Shown here piece after piece: positions 36,940 to 43,623 of a stretch of DNA of 64,000 nucleotides (positions are counted from its first letter, which is position 1; every line of letters starts with the position of its first letter). The position numbers and the translations under genes were made by a program. This DNA comes from Mycolicibacterium grossiae. Its GTDB lineage: Bacteria; Actinomycetota; Actinomycetes; Mycobacteriales; Mycobacteriaceae. Where the stretch lies: positions 3,906,001 to 3,970,000 of the forward strand of contig NZ_CP043474.1 of assembly GCF_008329645.1 (NCBI RefSeq), given 5' to 3'. The notes below the pieces were generated by a model. It saw only the letters and a program-made list of their open reading frames with translations. It was not told the DNA's origin and did no database searches.

Positions 36940-38766
36940 ATGACCGAACCCGACCACGTCGTCATTGGACGGCTCTCCCATGATTTCGCGGTGCTGGCCA
37001 GCCATCTGGCCCGCGCGTCGGCCGATCTCCAGGCGCTGTCGCGCATCGTCACCGAGCGTCCGACGACGGCGTGGCAGGCGGGGCCTCCGGTGTCGCCCTG
37101 GTCGCCACCGCCGTCGCCAGCGACAACGCCATTGCCGCCACAGCCGGTGATGACGCCCACGCCACCGGTGACGGCCGCGCCGCCGGTCACCGGTCCGGTG
37201 CCGCCGAGGACCGCGACCACCGGTCCGGGCACGCGAAACGACGGCTGGATCGGCAAGGTGCTGGCCGTGGCCGGGGTGGTGGTCACGCTCGTCGGCGTGG
37301 TGCTGCTGCTCGTTCTGGCGGCGCAGGCCGGCCTGCTGGCACCGGGCGTTCGGGTCGGGGCCGGTGCGGTGCTGGCCGCGGGCCTCACCATCGCGGGTTG
37401 GCGGCTGCATGGCCGGCCGGGCGGCCGGGTGGGAGCGATCGCACTAGCGGCCACCGGCATCGCGGCGGCCTACGTCGACGTGATCGCGGTGACGGCGGTG
37501 TACGGCTTCCTGCCGCCTGCAGCGGGACTCGTCGTCGCCGCGTCGGTGGCCGGTTCGGGTCTACTCCTTGCGCGGCAGTGGAACTCCGAGCACCTCGGCA
37601 TGCTCGTCGTGGTGCCGCTGATTGGCCTCGCGCCCATGGTCGGCGACGGCGTGACGCTGCTCGTCGTCGGGTTCCTGCTGGCCCTCGCCGCGGCGTCGCT
37701 CCCGATACAGCTCGGCCGGTCGTGGACTGGTCTGCACGTCGCCCGGATCGCGACCGCCACCGTGCCGCTGCTCGTCGCTTTGATCGGCGTCGATCGCTCG
37801 TCGGCGGACGCGGGGTGGCTCGCCGGAGCGGCGGGCATCGGTGCCGTCCTGGCGATCCTCGGTGCCCTACTGTCCTTTCCGACCCACCGCCGACCCGTCG
37901 TCGTGGCGGCGTGGAGCGCCGCCGGGACGGTGCCCGTGCTGTCGCTCGGCGCGGTGACGGGCCGCGTCACCGCCGCGGCGCTCGCCGCCATGCTCGCCGG
38001 GAGCCTCCTCGGGATCGTGCTCGCCGGCGGCCGAATCCCGGGCCTGACAGAGCCCGTGCGACGCCTCTGGTCGGGCCTGGCCGCCGTGGCAGCGCTCGTC
38101 GCGGTGACTGCGGCGTTCGACGGTCCGGTCGCCGGGCCCGTCCTGCTGGCGATGGCGGTCGTCACCACGGTCGCCGGGCGCGCGCACCCGGCGGCGTGGT
38201 GGTCCGCGCTGGGCTTCGCCGTCGTGGGCGGGGCGATGTTCGTCGCGACCGCTCCCGTCGACGTCCTGTTCGACGGCCTGGAGATCGGCAGTGGTCGGAC
38301 GGTGTCCACCCTGGTGAGTAGCGTCCTGGCGGTCGCCTGCGCGGTGGCGACGGCGTGGTCGTGGACCACCCGGACCGGCCGTCGCGACGACGTGGCGCGA
38401 CTCGTCTGGCTGGCATCGGGCGTCGTTGCGCTGTATGCCGTCACGATGTTCACGGTCACCGCAGGGGTGTGGCTCGGCGGCGGGAACGGGTTCTACGCCG
38501 GGCACGTGGTGGCAACGACCGCGTGGATCGGTCTCGCGGCCGCCGCGTTGCGGGCGGCGGCGCACCTGCCCCGCGCCGACCGGTCATTGCCCATGGCGGC
38601 CGGCATGACGGTCGTGGCCGCAGCGGTCGCGAAACTGTTCGTGTTCGACCTCGGCACGTTGGACGGCATGTTCCGCGTCGCCGTCTTCATCGTCGTCGGT
38701 CTGGTCCTGCTCGGTACGGGCGCCGGCTACGCACGGCGGCTGTCGCAGCAGGACTCGGAGGTGTGA
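36940..38766 (+). CDS. DUF2339 polytopic membrane protein
   Basis: A large membrane protein (608 residues from ATG 36940; GTG 36913 and ATG 36931 are also open). After a soluble N-terminal segment with a short helical stretch and a Pro/Thr-rich linker (about residues 45-100) it has roughly 15-17 hydrophobic helices. The C-terminal K-L-F-V-F-D-L-G-T-L-D-G-M-F-R-V is the DUF2339 hallmark. No function is known for the family. No Shine-Dalgarno sequence clearly picks one start. It follows the two-component system on the same strand. Confidence 0.8.
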   Translation: MTEPDHVVIGRLSHDFAVLASHLARASADLQALSRIVTERPTTAWQAGPPVSPWSPPPSPATTPLPPQPVMTPTPPVTAAPPVTGPVPPRTATTGPGTRNDGWIGKVLAVAGVVVTLVGVVLLLVLAAQAGLLAPGVRVGAGAVLAAGLTIAGWRLHGRPGGRVGAIALAATGIAAAYVDVIAVTAVYGFLPPAAGLVVAASVAGSGLLLARQWNSEHLGMLVVVPLIGLAPMVGDGVTLLVVGFLLALAAASLPIQLGRSWTGLHVARIATATVPLLVALIGVDRSSADAGWLAGAAGIGAVLAILGALLSFPTHRRPVVVAAWSAAGTVPVLSLGAVTGRVTAAALAAMLAGSLLGIVLAGGRIPGLTEPVRRLWSGLAAVAALVAVTAAFDGPVAGPVLLAMAVVTTVAGRAHPAAWWSALGFAVVGGAMFVATAPVDVLFDGLEIGSGRTVSTLVSSVLAVACAVATAWSWTTRTGRRDDVARLVWLASGVVALYAVTMFTVTAGVWLGGGNGFYAGHVVATTAWIGLAAAALRAAAHLPRADRSLPMAAGMTVVAAAVAKLFVFDLGTLDGMFRVAVFIVVGLVLLGTGAGYARRLSQQDSEV

Positions 38767-38841
38767 GGCGACTCACGACGCGGGGCGCCATGTTGGGTCC
38801 GGTCACCGGCGTTGTACCGCACACACGAAGGGAGCACAGAC

Positions 38842-39345
38842 GTGACCGATTCCGAGATCCGTACGAACCGCCGTGACGACGCCGAGGGCTTCGGCTTCCA
38901 GGCGTCGCCCCGCTTGACCGCCAACCTACAGCGCGTGCTGGTCGACCTGATCGAGTTGCACCTGCAGGGCAAGCAAGCGCATTGGAACGTGGTGGGCACC
39001 AACTTCCGCGACCTGCACCTGCAGCTCGACGAGGTGGTCGACTTCGCCCGCGCCGCCAGCGACACCGTCGCCGAGCGGCTGCGCGCGCTCGACTCGGTGC
39101 CGGACGGCAGGTCGGACACCGTCGCCGAGACCACGTCACTGCCGCGCTTTCCCGCCTACGAGGTGAACACGACGGAGGCCGTCGACCTCGTCACCGCCCG
39201 TGTCTACGCGACGGTCGACACGCTGCGCGCCGTCCACGACGAGGTGGACGCCGAGGATCCGAGTACCGCCGACATCCTGCACCAGCTCATCGACGGCCTC
39301 GAGAAGCTGGCGTGGCTGTTGAAGTCGGAGAACCGGAAGGTCTAG
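38842..39345 (+). CDS. dps: Dps-family DNA-protecting ferritin
   Basis: This 167-residue four-helix bundle protein forms a dodecamer that oxidises and stores iron and can coat DNA during starvation. The inter-subunit ferroxidase residues are seen in K-Q-A-H-W-N-V-V-G (His47) and the D-L-H-L-Q-L-D-E-V-V-D motif that follows. M. smegmatis has two Dps proteins; the position next to the adenylate cyclase suggests this one corresponds to its Dps2. GTG 38842 is preceded by AAGGGAG, whereas the TTG at 38812 is not. Its TAG stop shares the CTAG at 39342-39345 with the convergent cyclase gene. Confidence 0.93.
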   Translation: MTDSEIRTNRRDDAEGFGFQASPRLTANLQRVLVDLIELHLQGKQAHWNVVGTNFRDLHLQLDEVVDFARAASDTVAERLRALDSVPDGRSDTVAETTSLPRFPAYEVNTTEAVDLVTARVYATVDTLRAVHDEVDAEDPSTADILHQLIDGLEKLAWLLKSENRKV

Positions 39346-40625
39346 GCGCACCCGGTCAGAAACCAGGTGTGCATCACGCCCTTGCCCTTCACGTCGACGT
39401 CGCCGCGCTCGTCGAACGTGAAATGGTCCCGCAGGCGGTCGTAGACCTCCTGCGGGACCTGGATGCGGCCCGCCTCGTCGGTCGATTCCATGCGCGAGGC
39501 GACGTTGACGGCGTCTCCCCAGACGTCGTAGAAGAACTTCCGAGCGCCGACCACACCCGCCACCACCGGCCCGCATGCGAGACCGATGCGTAGGTGCACG
39601 GCGCGGCCCGACGAGTCGGTCAGGCCGCGTACGGCGTCGGCCATGTCGAGCGCACACCGAGCCAACGCGGCGAGGTGATCGGGCCGGGGCTCGGGCACGC
39701 CACTGACGACCATGTACGAGTCGCCGCTCGTCTTGATCTTCTCCAACCCGTGCCGGTCGACGAGGCCGTCGAACTCGGTGTACAGGGCGTCGAGGAACCG
39801 GACGAGGTCCGCGGGCGTCGTGGCGCTCGCCTGCGCCGTGTAGTCCGCGATGTCGGCGAACAGGATGGACGCGTCGTCGTACTTGTCGGCAATGACGGAG
39901 TGCGCCGGATCCTTGAGCCGCTCGGCGATGGCGACGGGAAGGATGTTGGCGAGCAGCGCCTCGGACCGCTCGAACTCCACCTCCATGGCGTCTTCCGCCC
40001 GGGCGATCTCGCGAAGGGCGAACCACACCGTGGCGACCACCAGGACCCAAGCCGCCAGGGTGTTGACGACGAAGCCCAGTCGGAACGCCCATGTCGGTTG
40101 CAACCCGGTGTCGTGGTCGACGGTCATCTCCAGCGCGACCACCGTCGCCGCACCGAGGATCGCCCAGAACGCCGCCATCCCGACGTGGTCGATGCCCAGG
40201 ATCAGCACGACGATGGTCGCGGCCACCAGGTAGTAGAACTGCAAGCCGATGCCGCTCCCGACGTACACCGCCGACAAGGTGATGGAGGTGTAGGCCACCA
40301 TCAGGAACGCGACTGGCGGCACCAGGTCGCCGAAGCGGTGCAGGCGCGGTATGGCGAGGAACGCGACCGCCGTGACGAGGTTGACGATCGGCAGCCACGT
40401 GAACCCGTCGACGACGAAGAACTGCTGCACGCTAAAGAAGGCGCTGAGGGCGGCGCCGATCCGTGTCGTCACCACCAGCACCTCGCGCTGGCGCCGGTCA
40501 CTCTCGGCCCGGTGGCGCATCCGGCCGCCATCGTGCGCGTCGAGGGCGGCGGGTCGGCGGCACACCATTCCGAGCGGTCCCGAAGCCGATTCGGATGCGC
40601 TCGAATGGTCGCCCGTGATCGTCAC
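39342..40625 (-). CDS. Membrane class III adenylate cyclase (Rv1625c type)
   Basis: A 427-residue protein with six membrane helices (about residues 50-205), a linking helix, and a mammalian-like class IIIa catalytic domain. Metal Asp is in L-F-A-D-I-A-D-Y-T; the adenine-selecting Lys is in L-E-K-I-K-T-S-G-D-S-Y; the second selector Asp, transition-state Asn and Arg are in Y-D-V-W-G-D-A-V-N-V-A-S-R. All six canonical residues are present, so it should make cAMP as a homodimer. It corresponds closely to Rv1625c. One change is I-A-D-Y-T where the M. tuberculosis protein has I-V-G-F-T. GTG 40625 is supported by TACGCT 6 nt upstream. Confidence 0.93.
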   Translation of the reverse strand: MTITGDHSSASESASGPLGMVCRRPAALDAHDGGRMRHRAESDRRQREVLVVTTRIGAALSAFFSVQQFFVVDGFTWLPIVNLVTAVAFLAIPRLHRFGDLVPPVAFLMVAYTSITLSAVYVGSGIGLQFYYLVAATIVVLILGIDHVGMAAFWAILGAATVVALEMTVDHDTGLQPTWAFRLGFVVNTLAAWVLVVATVWFALREIARAEDAMEVEFERSEALLANILPVAIAERLKDPAHSVIADKYDDASILFADIADYTAQASATTPADLVRFLDALYTEFDGLVDRHGLEKIKTSGDSYMVVSGVPEPRPDHLAALARCALDMADAVRGLTDSSGRAVHLRIGLACGPVVAGVVGARKFFYDVWGDAVNVASRMESTDEAGRIQVPQEVYDRLRDHFTFDERGDVDVKGKGVMHTWFLTGCA

Positions 40626-40715
40626 GAGATAAGCGTAACTCGCACCGGCCGTCGACCTTGCTCGTTTATTGGCCTGTAAGTTAATTTATGTTTGCTCATC
40701 AAGCGCGGCCGTTCG

Positions 40716-40729
40716 CTACCGACCGGTAG
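40716..40729. promoter_or_regulatory. Palindrome CTACCG-AC-CGGTAG
   Basis: A perfect 6-bp inverted repeat with a 2-bp centre lies about 90 bp from the cyclase start and 340 bp from the hydrolase start. It resembles dimeric repressor sites in shape; no regulator can be named. Confidence 0.4.
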
Positions 40730-40917
40730 TCATAGCCAGTAGCCAGCGACATGGTCGCAAGCACCCTTCGGCTCCGATGCGGAGGGTAGTTGGGCTCCCC
40801 CGTCGAGCGCATGTGAAGTGCAACGATCCTCGACCATGTGGTCTCTCGGTACGCAACGCAGGTCAAGATCGATCCGACGGTATTTATTTGCTAAAACTGT
40901 TCGTTCGTGACGTGTTC

Positions 40918-40954
40918 TTGACGGCTGTCAAAGTGCGCTGACAACGCGTGTCAA
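40918..40954 (+). promoter_or_regulatory. Array of TGTCAA/TTGACA half-sites
   Basis: Four half-sites of the same hexamer family occur in 37 bp: TTGAC at 40918, TGTCAA at 40926, TGACAA at 40939 and TGTCAA at 40949. They form two perfect inverted repeats; the two TGTCAA copies are 23 bp apart, about two helical turns. Such an array suggests cooperative binding by a dimeric regulator. Confidence 0.5.
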
Positions 40955-41065
40955 GTGTCCAAGAGAAGTTCCAATCAATAGCTGTACATATTTGCTGTGC
41001 CATGAGTAGGTTGATGCCACCGCGTTGACGGTGCCGACGAATCTCATCCTCGAACAGGAGTCCAC

Positions 41066-43174
41066 ATGGCCCAGCAGAAGGCCGGCTTGCTCCGCCGCCT
41101 CGCCACGCGATCGGTGATCGCCACCCTCCCGGTTGCCATGGCGAGCGCCTATGCCAGCGGCATCTTCGTCTCGCCGCCGCGACTGGCGTCCTACGACATC
41201 CTTCCCGTCGCCGAGATCACCGTGTCGCCGAACACGGTCGGCATCGCGACGTCGCCGCTCTACGGCCAGACGCTCGAGCAGATCAATCAGCAGCTCGACG
41301 CCATGCAGGCGATCGGCGTGCAGAACATCCGCGTCTTCGTGCCATGGGGCCTCGTCGAGCAGGTCGACAACCAGTACGACTGGAGCCACATCGACGACAT
41401 CATGAACGCCGCGGCCGCCCGCAACATGGGCGTCCTGGCGGAGGTGAACGCCACGCCGCTGTGGGCAGGCCCCAATCCGAACGCACCCGGTTTCCCCCTC
41501 GGTGCGGACACTCCGAACGTGGGAGCGTTCACCGACTTCATGCGCGACTTCACCAACCGCTACGCGAGCACGGTGTCGGCGTACGAGATCTGGAACGAGC
41601 CGAATTACGTGCAGTTCTCGAACCCGATCAACCCCGAGGCCTACGCGGCGCTGCTGCAGGCGGTGTACCCGGTGATCAAGAACCTCGATCCCACCGCAAC
41701 CGTCGTCGCCGGCGCCGTCGGCACCACCCAGACGTCCTCATTCACCCTCGATCCCGTCGCCTTCGTGCAGCGCATGCTGGCCGCGGGTGCCGGAAACTAC
41801 TTCGACGCCCTCTCGGTGCATCCGTACGGCGAAGAGGGTGCGTACTCGTCCAGTTGCCCGAGCTGCCAGCCGACCATGCTCACCCCGCGCGAGCAGGTCG
41901 AGGCGATCATGAACCTGGTCACCGGCAAAAAGGTGTGGATCAGCGAGTACGGCCTGCCGACCACTCCTGGCGGTCCGTTCACCCAGGCGGATCAGGCGGC
42001 ATGGATCAAGGACCTGCTCGACTACTGGCAGACCTACGACCCGGACAAGGTCGGGCCCATCTTCCTCTACACCGGGCAGGACACGCCGAACGCGGCGAAC
42101 CCCACGAATCCCCATGACTACTACGGATTGTGGACGGAGTCGGGCGCCCTGAAGGCCGCCGCCGAGATGCTCAAGGCCTGGCTCGCGGCGCACCCGCAGC
42201 AACCCGGCGGGCCGACGGATCCCGGCACGCCCGGCAACCCCGGGACGCCGACCAACCCGGCGGACGCCATCGCCCAGGCGCTGAACGCCATCGCTCAGGC
42301 CCTGGCGAAGGCCATCGCGCAGGCCATCGCGAACTTCTTCGCCCAGTTCGCCGCTCCCGCACCCGCGACCACCCTGGTCACGAACACCGAGGTGGCCACG
42401 ACGGAGGCGCAGAGCCGCACGCTGGCCATCGCGGGTGCGGCGACCACCACGGCGGACGGCGCGGTGACCGCGGACGAGGGGTCCGCAGCCGCCACGCCGG
42501 CCACCGCGGACGGCAAGGCGACAGAAGGCACGGCGGCCGACGGCACCGCAGCCGAGGGCGCTGCGACGCCGGCGGCCGACTCCGCCGCCGCCCCACCCGT
42601 TGCCGCGGAACCCGTTGCCGCCGAACCGGTGACGGCCGAACCCGCCGTCACCGAACCCGTGACCCCGGTGGCCGCGACTCCTGCGCCCGCGACGTCCGCC
42701 CCTACAACCCCGGAGGCCACGGCCCCGCCGGCCGGCGTGCCTGCAACGACCGGCGCCACCGAATCGACGCCGGCGTCCACCGTGCCGTCTTCGGCGGCAT
42801 CGGGTTCGGGCACGGTGAAGGATGGCAGTGGCGGGGGAGCGCCCGTCAAGGCTCCGTCCGGTGAAACGGGCCCATCGGCGACGAAGCCCGCCAAGGGCGG
42901 TTCTTCGGGTGCCACCGCGGACGCAGGCGGGTCGGCGCCCTCGGACTCCTCCAAGCCGGACTCCGCCAAGCCGGACTCCGCCAAGCCGGCGACGTCGACC
43001 AAGCCCGGCCGGACCCAGCCGTCGACGAAGGACGGTGCGGCCAGTGGTGGGCCCGCCGCAGCCGAATCATCGCCGCGGCGACACGACGCCGGCGGCCGGA
43101 CCAAGGCCGGTCTGGTGTCGGCGGGTGCAGCCGCCACCGGCGCCGACGGCGGCTCGGGGGAATCGGCCGGCTAA
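41066..43174 (+). CDS. Clan GH-A glycoside hydrolase-like secreted protein, copy 1
   Basis: A 702-residue protein. Residues 8-35 form an N-terminal export/anchor segment (S-V-I-A-T-L-P-V-A-M-A-S-A-Y-A). The (beta/alpha)8 domain (about 45-375) has the acid/base Glu178 in Y-E-I-W-N-E-P-N and the nucleophile Glu294 in K-V-W-I-S-E-Y-G, the two-glutamate pattern of clan GH-A (GH5/GH39-like). Two cysteines in S-C-P-S-C form a probable loop disulfide. After a Pro/Gly linker and an amphipathic Ala/Ile-rich helix (A-I-A-Q-A-L repeats, about 395-430), ~270 residues are low-complexity Ala/Thr/Pro/Ser. The substrate is unknown; a cell-wall polysaccharide is an inference. ATG 41066 follows AGGAG. A paralogue follows directly. 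Confidence 0.85.
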   Translation: MAQQKAGLLRRLATRSVIATLPVAMASAYASGIFVSPPRLASYDILPVAEITVSPNTVGIATSPLYGQTLEQINQQLDAMQAIGVQNIRVFVPWGLVEQVDNQYDWSHIDDIMNAAAARNMGVLAEVNATPLWAGPNPNAPGFPLGADTPNVGAFTDFMRDFTNRYASTVSAYEIWNEPNYVQFSNPINPEAYAALLQAVYPVIKNLDPTATVVAGAVGTTQTSSFTLDPVAFVQRMLAAGAGNYFDALSVHPYGEEGAYSSSCPSCQPTMLTPREQVEAIMNLVTGKKVWISEYGLPTTPGGPFTQADQAAWIKDLLDYWQTYDPDKVGPIFLYTGQDTPNAANPTNPHDYYGLWTESGALKAAAEMLKAWLAAHPQQPGGPTDPGTPGNPGTPTNPADAIAQALNAIAQALAKAIAQAIANFFAQFAAPAPATTLVTNTEVATTEAQSRTLAIAGAATTTADGAVTADEGSAAATPATADGKATEGTAADGTAAEGAATPAADSAAAPPVAAEPVAAEPVTAEPAVTEPVTPVAATPAPATSAPTTPEATAPPAGVPATTGATESTPASTVPSSAASGSGTVKDGSGGGAPVKAPSGETGPSATKPAKGGSSGATADAGGSAPSDSSKPDSAKPDSAKPATSTKPGRTQPSTKDGAASGGPAAAESSPRRHDAGGRTKAGLVSAGAAATGADGGSGESAG

Positions 43175-43194
43175 CCGTTCGAGCCCTGCACCTG

Positions 43195-43226
43195 CGGCGC
43201 CGCGGCCCTTCCGGGTCGCGGCGCCG
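43195..43226 (+). terminator. Strong hairpin terminator after first glycoside hydrolase
   Basis: A 14-bp stem (43195-43208 paired with 43213-43226, one G-U pair) with a 4-nt loop TTCC lies 20 bp after the stop. It is followed by TCGTGTTTG, a modest T-rich stretch. It should stop transcription of copy 1 and isolate copy 2. Confidence 0.75.
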
Positions 43227-43623
43227 TCGTGTTTGCCAGGCGTCATAACGGGTAGGTGTCAGTGGCTGCCACGATGCACTCGATGCCGAATCACGATTCG
43301 ATCAATTGCACGCAACTGAAATGGCGGGCTTCGCTTTTCGCCGCCGCCGTGGATCGTCTGCGAATCGCTTCAAGCCGTGAAAAGAACATTGTGAGCTGCG
43401 GTGATAAGTCCACCTATGCGTTCTGGTGCATTCTCAGCAACCTTTCAACCATCGGTATGCATTTCGCCATTGCGTACTACCAGCGGGTAACAATGCGGCA
43501 ATTCCGCGTCCTCAATTCAAACCTTTTCCCCGTTATTGCCGTCGGTTAGCAAATTTGCTGACGTCGCGGTAAATTCCGTCTGCCCCGATTGACGGGCCTG
43601 ACAATTTCCAGGGAGAACGAACG
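43227..43623. promoter_or_regulatory. AT-rich intergenic region before second glycoside hydrolase
   Basis: About 400 bp of markedly AT-rich DNA without a credible gene. Near the 3' end it has the 12-bp palindrome AGCAAATTTGCT (43548-43559) placed where a -35 element would be for TAAATT at 43570-43575, and then TTGACGGGCCTGACAA (43589-43604), which shares TTGACGG and TGACAA with the region before copy 1. A purine run AGGGAG precedes ATG 43624. It is read as the promoter and operator region of copy 2. Confidence 0.55.
43548..43559. promoter_or_regulatory. Palindrome AGCAAATTTGCT
   Basis: A perfect 12-bp palindrome about 65 bp before the second hydrolase gene, overlapping the expected -35 position of its candidate promoter. 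TTTGCT also occurs twice upstream of copy 1 (near 40883 and 40989). Confidence 0.4.

Larger units (their letters stand above)
40626..41065. promoter_or_regulatory. AT-rich intergenic region between cyclase and first glycoside hydrolase
   Basis: This 440-bp gap has no credible gene and is far more AT-rich than the rest of the window. Toward the cyclase it holds TACGCT (minus, 40637-40632), a likely leaderless -10. It has a perfect interrupted palindrome CTACCG-AC-CGGTAG (40716-40729), an inverted repeat TTGAC-GGCT-GTCAA (40918-40931) and a second one TGACA-ACGCG-TGTCA (40939-40953). An AGGAG ribosome-binding site precedes the ATG at 41066. A promoter with a multi-site operator for the hydrolase gene is the simplest reading. 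Confidence 0.6.

Noticed and set aside
43256-43549. A 97-codon plus-strand frame in the AT-rich gap between the two hydrolase genes
   Set aside because: GTG start without ribosome-binding site, no recognisable motif, composition like intergenic DNA, and it runs across the palindromic promoter elements of the next gene.
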